The notes beneath the pieces were generated by a model. That model did not search any database. It saw nothing but the letters and a program-made list of their open reading frames with translations, and was not told the DNA's origin. Source: UBA6115 sp964346355 (GTDB lineage: Bacteria; Bacillota; Clostridia; Christensenellales; Aristaeellaceae). From it: a DNA stretch of 58,124 nucleotides. The stretch covers positions 1 through 58,124 of the forward strand of contig CAYFUH010000008.1 in the NCBI GenBank assembly GCA_964346355.1, written 5' to 3'. This document shows, piece by piece, positions 41,137 to 50,121 of the stretch; the stretch's first letter is position 1; each line of letters starts with the position of its first letter. The position numbers and the translations under genes are program-made.

Positions 41137-41562
41137 GTGCGGGTGCTGACCAACAACCCCATGGTACACGAACAATTCCATTCCTTGACCGCTGTAACGC
41201 TTGATTACCGCGCGGTATCGCTGCACGAACTGATGATATTGGTTCGTGATTTTGTTCATGCCGGTCACAGACTCCTCACCCATCCCCTCTCTGGCAGCGT
41301 CAAACCCAATGAGACCTTGTACAAATCCATCGGCATCACGGATGCGCCCGAAGGCCGGCTGTGCCTTGAGTCCCTCAACCTCATCGAGCACAGCATCAGC
41401 ACGGTTGAGCGCTTCAGCAGGATAGATAAGAATATCAAAAAAGAGCACGAGCTGGATTTGCAGATGGTGGATTTCACCTTGATTGATTCTGCCATTTCCA
41501 GCCTGAGTGCAGCCAAGCCGCAGATGGCAAATTCCCAACCGGGACCCAAGGACTGCCTGTGA
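41137..41562 (+). CDS. grdX: GrdX family protein
   Basis: 141 residues from a GTG with AAAGGAGG eight bases upstream. GrdX is the small first gene of many glycine reductase operons; its function is unknown. The N-terminus RVLTNNPMVHEQF and the later LLTHPLSGSVKPNETLYKS match the family. No membrane segment, signal peptide or metal motif is visible. Its place directly after the riboswitch makes it the first glycine-induced gene; a regulatory or assembly role is speculation. Confidence 0.88.
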   Translation: MRVLTNNPMVHEQFHSLTAVTLDYRAVSLHELMILVRDFVHAGHRLLTHPLSGSVKPNETLYKSIGITDAPEGRLCLESLNLIEHSISTVERFSRIDKNIKKEHELDLQMVDFTLIDSAISSLSAAKPQMANSQPGPKDCL

Positions 41563-41615
41563 ATGCAGGCGGACCGTTTGAATAGCACGATTTTATAAAA
41601 AGGAGGAAGTTCGGT

Positions 41616-42896
41616 TTGAAGTTAGAACTTGGCTACATCCACATCACTGACATCCGCTTTGGCGAGGTGTCCAAGGTGGAGGATGGCGTGCTGTACGTCA
41701 ACGCCGAGGAGGTGGAGGCGCTGGTTTTGCGGGATGAGCGCATCACCAGCGTGAAGCTTGACATGGCGCGCCCCGGCGAGAGCGTCCGCATCACCCCGGT
41801 GAAGGACGTGATTGAGCCGCGCGTGAAGGTGGAAGGCCCTGGCGGCATGTTTCCGGGCGTTATCTCCCCGGTGGACACTGTGGGCAGCGGCAAGACCCAT
41901 GTCTTAAAGGGCGCGGCGGTCGTCACCACCGGCACCATCGTTGGCTTCCAGGAAGGGATCCTGGACATGAGCGGCGTTGGAGCGGAGTACACCCCCTTCT
42001 CTAAGACCAATAACCTGGTTTTGGTGATCACCCCGCGCAAGGGCCTGGGCGCGCATGAACATGAGCACGCTGTGCGGGAAGCGGGACTTAAAACCGCGGT
42101 GTATTTGGGTGAATTGGCGCGCGAATTGACGCCGGATGAGACCGAAGTGTTTGAAACCCTGCCGCTGAGTGAGGGCGTTAAGCAGTACCCGGATTTGCCC
42201 CGCGTTGGCTATGTGCAGATGCTGCAAAGCCAGGGCCTATTGCATGATACCTACGTGTACGGTGTGGACGCCAAGCGCATCCTGCCCACCATCATGTCCC
42301 CCACCGAGGTGATGGACGGCGCGATTATCTCCGGCAACTGTGTGTCCGCCTGTGATAAAAACCCCACCTATGTGCACCAGAACAACCCCATCGTGCATGA
42401 CCTGTTTGCCCGCCACGGCAAGGATTTGAACTTTGCCGCGATGATTATCACCAATGAAAACGTCTATTTAGCGGACAAAATCCGCTCCTCTGACTGGACG
42501 GCCAAATTGTGCGGATTCCTGTCCCTGGATGGTGTGATCATCTCTGAGGAAGGCTTTGGCAACCCGGATACCGACTTGATGATGAACTGCCGCAAGATTA
42601 CGGACAAGGGCATCAAAACCGTTGTCATCACCGACGAATACGCCGGCCAGGACGGCGCGTCGCAGTCCCTGGCGGACGCGCATGAGTCCGCGGATGCCCT
42701 GGTCACCGGCGGCAACGCCAACCAGGTGGTCACCCTGCCCCGGATGGACAAGGTGATCGGGTCTGAGGAATATGTTGGCATCATCGCCGGCGGCTGGGAC
42801 CAGAACAAGCACGAGGACGGCACCATCACGGTAGAAATCCAGGCCATTACCGGGGCCACCAGTGAAGTAGGCTTCGCGCATCTAAGCGCGAGATAA
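41616..42896 (+). CDS. grdE: Glycine reductase complex component B, alpha/beta proprotein GrdE
   Basis: 426 residues from a TTG preceded by AAAGGAGGAAG. GrdE is made as one chain and cut at an Asn-Cys bond to give two subunits, the new N-terminal Cys becoming a pyruvoyl-type carbonyl that binds glycine as a Schiff base. Here that Cys is residue 242 in SGNCVSACDKNPTYVHQNN, the position known in Clostridium sticklandii. The C-terminal part has GGNANQVVTLP and GAT-rich ends typical of the family. With GrdB it forms protein B, the glycine-specific part. Confidence 0.97.
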   Translation: MKLELGYIHITDIRFGEVSKVEDGVLYVNAEEVEALVLRDERITSVKLDMARPGESVRITPVKDVIEPRVKVEGPGGMFPGVISPVDTVGSGKTHVLKGAAVVTTGTIVGFQEGILDMSGVGAEYTPFSKTNNLVLVITPRKGLGAHEHEHAVREAGLKTAVYLGELARELTPDETEVFETLPLSEGVKQYPDLPRVGYVQMLQSQGLLHDTYVYGVDAKRILPTIMSPTEVMDGAIISGNCVSACDKNPTYVHQNNPIVHDLFARHGKDLNFAAMIITNENVYLADKIRSSDWTAKLCGFLSLDGVIISEEGFGNPDTDLMMNCRKITDKGIKTVVITDEYAGQDGASQSLADAHESADALVTGGNANQVVTLPRMDKVIGSEEYVGIIAGGWDQNKHEDGTITVEIQAITGATSEVGFAHLSAR

Positions 42897-42925
42897 ATGA
42901 ATACATAGAAAGGAGAGGGATACAC

Positions 42926-44239
42926 TTGAGCAAGAAAAGGGTCGTTCATTATATCAACCAGTTCTTCGCGCAGATTGGCGGCGAAGAGATGGCCCATGTC
43001 AAACCCGAATACCGGGAAGGCCCCCTGGGCCCGGGCCTTGCCTTTGGACCCGCCTTTGGCGATTTTGCCGAGATTGTCGGCACCGTCATTTGCGGTGACT
43101 CCTATTTTAACGAGAACATGGAGGATGCCAAGGCCGAACTGCTACAGATGATCAAGGCGGCGAAGCCGGACCTGTTCATTGCTGGACCTGCCTTTAACGC
43201 CGGGCGTTATGGCGTGGCCTGCGGCGCGATTTGTGAGGCCGTCAAAAATGAGCTGAACATCCCCGTTATAACCGGCATGTATGAAGAAAACCCCGGCGCA
43301 GATATGTTCAAATCCGCCCTGTACATCGTCTCCACCCGCAACAGCGCGGTGGGCATGCGCGACGCGGTGAAAAAGATGTCTGCCCTGGCGCTCAAAATGC
43401 TGAAGGAGGAGCCCATCGGCGCCTCCAGCGAGGACCACTACATCCCCCAGGGCGTGCGCGTGAACCTGTTTGAAAAGGACAGGGGTTCCAAGCGCGCGGT
43501 GGATATGCTGCTTAAAAAACTGAAGGGCCAGCCCTTCGTGACGGAGTACCCCATGCCCGCCTTTGACCGGGTGGACCCGCAGCCCGCGGTGAAGGACATC
43601 CGCAATGCGAAGATCGCGCTGGTCACCTCCGGCGGCATCGTGCCCCTGGGCAACCCCGACCACATCGAGTCCTCCAGCGCCACCAAGTACGGCCGCTATG
43701 ACTTGGAAGGTGTCAACTACCTGTCCAAGGACCGCTACGCCACCGCGCACGGCGGGTATGACCCCTCCTACGCCAACGCGGACGCCGACCGGGTGCTGCC
43801 GGTTGACATGATGCGCGAATTTGAGAAGGAAGGCAAAATCGGCTCCCTGTACCGCTATTTCTTCTCTACGGTGGGCAACGGCACTGCGGTCAAAAACGCG
43901 AAAGCCTTTGCCGAGGAGTTTTCCAAGGAATTAATTGAGGAGAATGTTCAGGCTGTGATCCTGACCTCCACATGAGGGACCTGCACACGTTGCGGCGCAA
44001 CGATGGTAAAAGAAATTGAACGCGCGGGCATCCCGGTGGTTCATGTATGCACAGTCACCCCCATCTCCCAGACCGTAGGCGCAAACCGGATTGTCCCGGC
44101 CATCGCCATCCCCCATCCCCTGGGCGACCCCTCGCTGCCGCTGGAGGAGGAGCGGGCCATCAGGCGCAGGATCATGAATGCTGCGCTGAAGGCTTTGTCC
44201 ACCGAAATTGACGAGCAGACCGTGTTTGACGTAGACTGA
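42926..44239 (+). CDS. grdB: Glycine reductase component B gamma subunit GrdB, selenoprotein
   Basis: 437 residues if the in-frame TGA at 43973-43975 is read as selenocysteine (residue 350). The context LTST-U-GTCTRCGATMVKEIERAGIPVVHVCTV is the invariant GrdB active-site sequence, and the frame stays open on both sides of the TGA. Sec attacks the glycine-carbonyl adduct and forms carboxymethyl-Sec on GrdA. A hairpin 12 bases after the TGA is a good Sec-insertion element. The TTG start at 42926 has AGGAGAGGG upstream. Gene callers that stop at TGA would split it into a 349-aa piece and a spurious small ORF. Confidence 0.97.
43988..44002 (+). promoter_or_regulatory. Bacterial SECIS element of grdB
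   Basis: CGTTGC-GGC-GCAACG is a perfect 6-bp hairpin starting 12 bases after the TGA, with G residues in the loop as SelB expects. Confidence 0.65.
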
Positions 44240-44257
44240 CAGGGAAGAGGAATATTG

Positions 44258-45214
44258 ATGACAGAGAATATGTATGACGTGATCATTATCGGTGCGGGGC
44301 CCGCGGGCCTCTCCGCCGCGATCTACACCGGGCGCGCGCGCCTGAAGACCCTCATTATCGAGAAGGACAAGGATGGCGGGCAGATCGTGATCACGTCGGA
44401 GATCGACAACTACCCAGGCTCCCTTGAGGACGAAAGCGGCCCCTCCCTGGTGGAGCGCATGGTGGCCCAAGCTGCCCGTCACGGCGCCGAAAAGGTGTAT
44501 GACACCGTCATTTCCTGCGACTTAAAGGGTGACATCAAGCGCGTAACCTGTAAAAAGGCGGAGTACACCGCGCACAGTGTCATCATCGCTGCCGGCGCGC
44601 ACCCGCGGCCCATCGGCTGCACGGGTGAACAGGAGTTCATCGGCAAGGGTGTCTCCTACTGCGCCACCTGCGACGCCGACTTCTTTGAGGACATGGACAT
44701 CTATGTCGTCGGCGGCGGGGATACCGCGGTGGAGGAAGCCATGTACCTGACCAAGTTTGGCCGCCAGGTGACCATAATTCACCGGCGTGACCAACTGCGC
44801 GCCATCAAGTCCATCCAGGACAGGGCCTTTGCCAACAAGAAGCTCAACTACATGTGGGACACCGTGGTGACTGAGCTGCGCGGGGATGGTATTCTTGAAT
44901 CCATGACGGTGAAGAACGTCAAAACCGGTGAGGAGACCGTGATCAACGCCAACGAGGACGACGGCACCTTTGGGCTGTTCGGCTTTGTGGGCTTCATCCC
45001 GGAGACCGAAATTTTCAAGGACCAGCTGAACCTGCGCAACGGCTACATCGTGACGGATGACAACATGCACACGGAGATCCAGGGCGTGTTCGCCGCCGGC
45101 GACATCCGCGAGAAAAGCCTGCGCCAGGTCATCACGGCGGCGGCTGACGGCGCGATTGCCGCGATGGAGGCCAATGCCTACATCGAAGGCTACTGCCTGG
45201 TCAACCTTGGGTAA
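44258..45214 (+). CDS. trxB: Thioredoxin reductase of the glycine reductase operon
   Basis: About 318 residues. Flavoprotein that reduces thioredoxin. FAD motif IIIGAGPAGLSAAIYTG at the N-terminus, redox disulfide CATC (GVSYCATCDADFF), then the NADPH fold VVGGGDTAVEEA with HRRDQLRA, which keeps the arginines for NADPH, and the C-terminal FAD motif GVFAAGDIREK. ATG 44258 or the TTG one codon earlier can start it; AAGAGGA is upstream. It sits 18 bases after grdB and 43 bases before trxA. Confidence 0.95.
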   Translation: MTENMYDVIIIGAGPAGLSAAIYTGRARLKTLIIEKDKDGGQIVITSEIDNYPGSLEDESGPSLVERMVAQAARHGAEKVYDTVISCDLKGDIKRVTCKKAEYTAHSVIIAAGAHPRPIGCTGEQEFIGKGVSYCATCDADFFEDMDIYVVGGGDTAVEEAMYLTKFGRQVTIIHRRDQLRAIKSIQDRAFANKKLNYMWDTVVTELRGDGILESMTVKNVKTGEETVINANEDDGTFGLFGFVGFIPETEIFKDQLNLRNGYIVTDDNMHTEIQGVFAAGDIREKSLRQVITAAADGAIAAMEANAYIEGYCLVNLG

Positions 45215-45257
45215 ACTGTAAACAGAGACTGATACAAAGACCAACAGGAGGATAGCA

Positions 45258-45575
45258 ATGATTGATCTGACCAAAGAAACCTTTGAAGCCGAAGTGCTGC
45301 AGGCGGATGGCACCGTGTTTGTGGACTTCTATTCCGACGGCTGCATGCCCTGCAAGGCGCTGGAGCCCTTTGTGAAGGAAATGGCCGAAAAATACGGCGA
45401 GCACATGAAGTTCGCCGGCTTGAACACCACCAAAGCCCGCCGCCTGGCCATCAGCCAGAAGGTGCTGGGCCTGCCTGTGATGGCCATTTACAAAAATGGC
45501 GAAAAGGCGGAGGAGCTGGTGAAGGACGACTGCACCCACGAGAACATCGAGAACATGATCAAACGGCATCTGTAA
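45258..45575 (+). CDS. trxA: Thioredoxin of the glycine reductase operon
   Basis: 105 residues. Electron donor to GrdA. The active site is DGCMPCKA (Cys29, Cys32), not the usual WCGPC; this odd CxPC form is typical of thioredoxins inside grd operons, as is the lack of the Trp. The thioredoxin fold is otherwise complete, ending with the cis-Pro region VLGLPVMAIYKNGEKAEE. Strong ribosome site (AGGAGG). Confidence 0.95.
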   Translation: MIDLTKETFEAEVLQADGTVFVDFYSDGCMPCKALEPFVKEMAEKYGEHMKFAGLNTTKARRLAISQKVLGLPVMAIYKNGEKAEELVKDDCTHENIENMIKRHL

Positions 45576-45639
45576 GCCGAATAATTTGATAAGTAACCGC
45601 AACGCGGTACTTTATTATGAAAGAAAGGAGGAAATAGCG

Positions 45640-46110
45640 TTGAGCTTGCTAACGGGTAAGAAACTCATCATCATTGGCGACCGGGATGGCATCCCCGCCC
45701 CGGCCATTGAGGAGTGCTTCAAGAACATCGATGCGCAGGTCGTGTTTTCCTCGACAGAATGCTTTGTCTGAACGAGCGCAGGGGCAATGGACCTTGAGAA
45801 CCAGAAGCGGGTAAAAGAGCTGGCTGAAAAGCATGGCCCGGAGAACATTGTTGTGATCCTGGGCGCAGCCGAAGGCGAAGCCGCAGGTCTTGCGGCAGAA
45901 ACCGTCACAGCCGGTGACCCGACGTTCGCAGGTCCCTTGACCGGAGTCCAGTTAGGACTGAGCGTATATCACGTCTGCGAAGACGAAATCAAAAGCCTGA
46001 TCGACGAAGACATCTACGATGAGCAAATCGGCATGATGGAAATGGTGTTTGATGTTGACGAGATCGTCGACGAAATGACCGCCATCAGGAGCGAACACAG
46101 CAAGTACTGA
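45640..46110 (+). CDS. grdA: Glycine reductase complex selenoprotein A (GrdA)
   Basis: 156 residues with the TGA at 45769-45771 read as selenocysteine (residue 44). The local sequence STECFV-U-TSAGAMDLE is the hallmark of GrdA, and the frame runs on to 46110. GrdA takes the carboxymethyl group from GrdB on its Sec, makes a selenide-sulfide as it releases acetyl to protein C, and is re-reduced by thioredoxin. The TTG at 45640 has AAAGGAGGAAAT upstream and gives the usual MSxLTGKKLIIIGDRDG start. The two halves look like separate tiny ORFs if Sec is ignored. Confidence 0.97.
45779..45796 (+). promoter_or_regulatory. Candidate bacterial SECIS element of grdA
   Basis: CAGGG (45779-45783) can pair with CCTTG (45792-45796), with one G-U pair, around loop GCAATGGA, seven bases after the TGA. 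Weaker than the grdB hairpin. Confidence 0.4.
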
Positions 46111-46132
46111 TGAAATCAGTTTGCTAAACCCA

Positions 46133-46171
46133 GGGGCGGAGCAGAGAAATATGCCCCGCCCCTCATTTTTA
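46133..46171 (+). terminator. Leaky terminator between grdA and grdC
   Basis: GGGGCGG (46133-46139) pairs with CCGCCCC (46156-46162), followed by TCATTTTT. It probably makes grdA and upstream mRNA more abundant than grdCD. Confidence 0.6.
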
Positions 46172-46179
46172 CAAAGATT

Positions 46180-46196
46180 ATGAGCAGATTGCTCAT
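46180..46196 (+). repeat. Short perfect inverted repeat before grdC
   Basis: ATGAGCA-GAT-TGCTCAT, a 7-bp palindrome 28 bases before the grdC ATG. It could be a protein site or an RNA hairpin affecting grdC translation. Confidence 0.5.
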
Positions 46197-46223
46197 CAAA
46201 ATACATCATCATTTGGAGGAAGT

Positions 46224-47777
46224 ATGAAGAGCGTCCTGGCCGCAACGAGTTATATTTTGGCGCACACCCCTGACATGGTGCTGCACAACGGTACCACCCA
46301 AACCACCGAAAGGACGGTAAACCCTGGGTCGGACTACTTAAAAGCCCTGCCCAACCATATCCGCAGTTACGAGCAGGCGCTTACCTATGCCCCCAACCAG
46401 ACCTATATTGGCGGGATGACCCCGGGTGAACTGGGCAAACTGCCGCAGCCCTGGTATCCCAACCCGCTGCAAAAGGCGGAGCGCTTCGCCAAATTTGGCG
46501 AGATCATGCCGCAGGATGAGTTTTTGCTGCTGCTGCAAGCCTGCGACGTGTTTGACCTGGTCTTTTTATCCAAAGATTTTGTTGATCAGACCAAGCCTGC
46601 TTTTGCGCAACATCCCCTGATGCGGGAAGATATCCTCGCACGCGTGAAGGATGGCGTGGATGAGGAGAACATCCGCAAAAACGTGGAGGAAGAGCACGCG
46701 GAAGGCCTGTACCACCTGGGGCAGCTGGTGGGCTATGTCAAGCGCGCGCATGACGTGGACGCGAACCTGTCTGCACATGTGATCCATGAGAACCTGGTCT
46801 CAAAGGCGTCCAGTGTCCTGGCACTTTTGCACCTGGTTCACAATGCCGGCATCAACCCGGATGAGGTGGAGTATGTGATTGACTGCAGCGAGGAAGCCTG
46901 CGGCGACATGAACCAGCGCGGCGGCGGCAATTTTGCCAAGGCAGCGGCGGAAATCGCGGGGATGGCTGGCGCCACCGGCAGCGACCTGCGCGCCTTCTGC
47001 GCAGCCCCTGCCCATGCAATGGTGACGGCAGCCTCCCTGGTGAAGGCGGGCACCTTTAAGAAGGTGGTCGTTACCTCCGGTGGATCCACCGCCAAACTGG
47101 GCATGAACGCCAAGGACCATGTGCGCAAGGATATTCCCGTTCTGGAGGATATCGTAGGCGGTTTTGCGGCGCTGATTACCGCGGATGACGGCGTCAACCC
47201 GGAGATTGACCTGGACCTGGTGGGCCGCCATGTGGTGGGCACCGGTTCCTCCCCGCAGGCGGTCATCACCAGCCTGGTTTTAAAGCCCCTTGAGCAGGCC
47301 GGCATGAAGATTGTGGATGTGGACAAGTACGCGGCGGAGATGCAAAACCCCGATGTGACCAAGCCCGCGGGTGCGGGCGACGTGCCTCAGGCCAACTTCA
47401 AGATGATTGCCGCCTTGGCCGTGAAAAGCGGCGAAATCGGCCGCACAGAGCTGAACACCTTCATTGAGGAGCACGGCATGGTGGGCTGGGCGCCCACGCA
47501 GGGGCACATCCCCTCCGGAGCGCCCTACCTGGGCTTCGCGCGTGAGGATATCCTGAGTGAGCGCATCACGACCGCGATGATTGTGGGCAAGGGCAGCCTC
47601 TTTTTAGGCCGGATGACCAACCTGTTTGACGGCATCTCCTTTGTAATGCGCAAAAACCGCGGCCAAAAGGAGCAAAAGCAGGCCATCTCCAAGCAGGAGG
47701 TGCGCGGCCTGATCGCGGAAGCGCTGCGGGAGTTTGCCGGCACCATGTTGGACAACACAGGAGGCAGCCATGCCTAA
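46224..47777 (+). CDS. grdC: Glycine reductase component C beta subunit GrdC
   Basis: 517 residues. GrdC with GrdD forms protein C, which turns the acetyl-thioester into acetyl phosphate for substrate-level ATP formation. GrdC resembles beta-ketoacyl synthase III: the N-terminal part has AATSYILAHTPDMVLHNGTTQ and the centre VIDCSEEACGDMNQRGGGNFAKAAAEIAG with a conserved Cys, followed by FCAAPAHAM. A TTTGGAGG ribosome site precedes the ATG. It overlaps grdD by 8 bases. Confidence 0.96.
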   Translation: MKSVLAATSYILAHTPDMVLHNGTTQTTERTVNPGSDYLKALPNHIRSYEQALTYAPNQTYIGGMTPGELGKLPQPWYPNPLQKAERFAKFGEIMPQDEFLLLLQACDVFDLVFLSKDFVDQTKPAFAQHPLMREDILARVKDGVDEENIRKNVEEEHAEGLYHLGQLVGYVKRAHDVDANLSAHVIHENLVSKASSVLALLHLVHNAGINPDEVEYVIDCSEEACGDMNQRGGGNFAKAAAEIAGMAGATGSDLRAFCAAPAHAMVTAASLVKAGTFKKVVVTSGGSTAKLGMNAKDHVRKDIPVLEDIVGGFAALITADDGVNPEIDLDLVGRHVVGTGSSPQAVITSLVLKPLEQAGMKIVDVDKYAAEMQNPDVTKPAGAGDVPQANFKMIAALAVKSGEIGRTELNTFIEEHGMVGWAPTQGHIPSGAPYLGFAREDILSERITTAMIVGKGSLFLGRMTNLFDGISFVMRKNRGQKEQKQAISKQEVRGLIAEALREFAGTMLDNTGGSHA

Positions 47778-48927
47778 GACAAGTGTGCAGGCACTGATTA
47801 AGGAGACCTTCCTGGACATGGCCAAGGCGCTGGAAAGCGGCCGCATGGGCGGTCGCCCCAAAATCGCGCTGACGGGCATTGGCAGCGAGCTGGGCGAGGA
47901 AAACGCGCTGAGGGGCGCGGTGCTTGCCAGCAAGGCGGGTGTGGATGTCACCTACATTGGCACCCTGAAGGATGAGGCCGTCACGCATGTGCCTGCCAGC
48001 AACGAAAGTGAGGCGCACCAGGCCATGGAAAAGCTGCTGGATGAAGGCGCAGTCGCCGGCGCTGTCACCATGCATTACCCCTTCCCCATCGGCGTTGCCA
48101 CGGTTGGCCGCGCTGTCATTCCCTCCAACGGGCGGGAGATGTTTCTGGCTACCACCACCGGTACCGCGGCGACGGACAGGGTGGCTGGCATGGTGCTGGG
48201 CGCACTTTACGGCATGATTGCGGCCAAAGCCTGCGGGGTTTTAAACCCCAGCGTGGGGATTTTGAACATTGACGGCGCGCGGCAGACCGAAATCGCGCTG
48301 AACAAGTTGATTGACGGCGGCTATCCCATCACGCTGGCCCAGTCCGGGCGGGCTGACGGCGGCTGCATCATGCGCGGGAATGACCTGCTCACAGGCTCCG
48401 CTGATGTGATGGTGATGGACACCTTAACCGGCAACCTGGTACTCAAAATGCTGTCCAGTTTCGCAAGCGGCGGCACCTATGAAGCCCTGGGCTATGGCTA
48501 CGGCCCCGGTATCGGGGAGGACTATGACCGGCTGGTGATGATTGTGTCCCGCGCCAGCGGCGCCAGCGTGATCGGGGGCGCGCTGCAGTACGCCGCGACA
48601 TTGGCAGAGAATGATTACCAGGCCATCGTTAAAAAAGAGTTTGAGCTGGCCAAGAAGGCGGGCTTAAACGAACTGCTTCTGGAAATCACCGCCGCCAAGA
48701 AGGCTGGCGCGCCCGAGAAAAAGGTGACAGCGCCGCCCAAGGAGATCGTCACCTGTGACATCGCGGGTATTGACGTGATGGACCTGGAAACCGCGGTGGA
48801 ACTGCTGTGGGAAAACGGCATCTATGCCGAATCCGGCATGGGTTGCACCGGCCCCATCGTGCTGATTGCTGAGGGCAACCTGGATCGTGCCGCAGGGATC
48901 CTGCGCAGTGGCGGGTTCATCGGTTAA
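47770..48927 (+). CDS. grdD: Glycine reductase component C alpha subunit GrdD
   Basis: 385 residues. GrdD is PlsX-like and carries the acetyl group: the key cysteine is residue 359 in ESGMGCTGPIVL, the position reported for C. sticklandii GrdD. The N-terminal half has GRMGGRPKIALTGIGSELGEE and the centre LATTTGTAATDRVAGMVLGA. The ATG at 47770 follows GGAGGCAGCC within the end of grdC, so translation is coupled. Last gene of the operon. Confidence 0.96.
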   Translation: MPKTSVQALIKETFLDMAKALESGRMGGRPKIALTGIGSELGEENALRGAVLASKAGVDVTYIGTLKDEAVTHVPASNESEAHQAMEKLLDEGAVAGAVTMHYPFPIGVATVGRAVIPSNGREMFLATTTGTAATDRVAGMVLGALYGMIAAKACGVLNPSVGILNIDGARQTEIALNKLIDGGYPITLAQSGRADGGCIMRGNDLLTGSADVMVMDTLTGNLVLKMLSSFASGGTYEALGYGYGPGIGEDYDRLVMIVSRASGASVIGGALQYAATLAENDYQAIVKKEFELAKKAGLNELLLEITAAKKAGAPEKKVTAPPKEIVTCDIAGIDVMDLETAVELLWENGIYAESGMGCTGPIVLIAEGNLDRAAGILRSGGFIG

Positions 48928-48939
48928 TTTGACCAAACA

Positions 48940-48976
48940 AAAACGCTTCCTGCGCGTCATGCCCAGGAAGCGTTTT
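48940..48976. terminator. Bidirectional terminator between grdD and selD
   Basis: A 13-bp perfect stem, AAAACGCTTCCTG with CAGGAAGCGTTTT, serves both converging genes. Confidence 0.9.
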
Positions 48977-48990
48977 GATTTGAGGTTTTC

Positions 48991-50046
48991 TTATTGCCAG
49001 GCTACGGTGACTTTTGCGGCTGATTCCTCTGTGACGCTGCCAATGATCCGCGCGTTGGGGCAGACCGCTTTTAGCTGGTCAAACATCGCGTCCGCATCCT
49101 CTTTCGCGACACTCATCAGCAAGCCGCCCGAAGTTTGCGGGTCAAACAGCAAGTCTGCCACTGCGATGGGTACACCTTTGTCAATGCGCACGGACGGCAG
49201 CAGGTATTCCCGGTTACGTAGCAGGCCGCCGGGCAGGATGCCTTCTTCCGCGCTGTCCAAAGCGCCCGGCAGCATCGGGACAGCCAACGCGTTGATGCGC
49301 AGTGTTTTGCCGCTGGCGGCGGCCATCTCGGATGCGTGACCAATCAAGCCAAAGCCGGTGATATCCGTGCAGGCGCGCACATCATATTCCCCCATGACCC
49401 GGGCTGCGGCGGCGTTGAGTGTGGTCATGGTGCGGTGGACGGCGTCGATTTGCTCCTGTGTCAACAAGCCCGCCTTGCCCGCGGTGGTGACAACACCGGA
49501 GCCGATGGCTTTGGTGAGGATGAGCACATCCCCCACCTTCGCACCGGCATTGGTTTTGACCTTGTCAGGATGCACAAAGCCTGTGACGGAGAGCCCGTAC
49601 TTTGGCTCCTTGTCCTCCACCGTATGGCCGCCGCACAGAATTGCGCCCGCCTCCATCACCTTTTGATGGCCGCCTGCCAAAATGGCCGCGACAGCTTCCG
49701 GCGGCAGGGTGTCGGATGGAAAGCACAGCAAATTAAGCGCAAGCCTTGGCTGCCCGCCCATGGCGTACACATCGCTTAAGGCGTTGGCGGCAGCCACCTG
49801 GCCAAAGAGGTAGGGATCATCCACCATGGGCGGGAAAAAGTCCACCGTCTGGATGATGGCGGTCTCCTCATTGATGCGAAAGACCGCTGCGTCATCGGAG
49901 GTGTCAAAGCCAACCAGCAGGTTTTCATCCCGCTTGCCTTCTGGCAGTAATTGCAGAATTGATTGCAGGGCACCCGGCCCGATCTTCGCCGCTCACCCGC
50001 CGCAGCTGGTCATTTGTGTCAAGCGGATCAAATCGCCGTCACTCAT
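48991..50046 (-). CDS. selD: Selenophosphate synthetase SelD, itself a selenoprotein
   Basis: 351 residues if the TGA (minus strand, 49993-49995) is read as selenocysteine, residue 18. The N-terminus translates MSDGDLIRLTQMTSCGG-U-AAKIGPG, which lines up with the catalytic Cys/Sec loop of SelD (GCGCK in E. coli); the adjacent Lys is kept. Downstream, QTVDFFPPMVDDPYLFGQ and ANALSDVYAMGG are classic. It makes selenophosphate from selenide and ATP. The ATG at 50046 has AAGGAGGG upstream. If TGA is taken as stop, the gene seems to begin only at 49845 and loses its catalytic loop. Confidence 0.95.
49968..49980 (-). promoter_or_regulatory. Bacterial SECIS element of selD
   Basis: On the minus strand GGGC-CGGGT-GCCC forms a hairpin 12 bases after the TGA, loop rich in G. 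Confidence 0.5.
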
Positions 50047-50090
50047 CTTGGCCCTCCTTCCCGCGTGGTATAAAACGCGCCTACCCTGCC

Positions 50091-50119
50091 ATCATACAGG
50101 CTTGCGCCCTCTAAGACAA
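50091..50119 (-). promoter_or_regulatory. selD promoter (minus)
   Basis: -35 TTGTCT (50114-50119), 17-base spacer, -10 TATGAT (50091-50096). Confidence 0.65.
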
Positions 50120-50121
50120 GG

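Noticed and set aside
43973..44010. grdB as a truncated pseudogene followed by a small separate gene
   Set aside because: The frame continues, the break lies at the invariant Sec site, and the full Sec machinery is encoded nearby.
45586..45787. Two tiny ORFs as independent genes at grdA
   Set aside because: They are the two halves of GrdA joined by a Sec UGA.
49845..50046. SelD starting at an internal ATG (49845)
   Set aside because: That would remove the catalytic loop, and the upstream frame with UGA has a proper ribosome site and conserved sequence.
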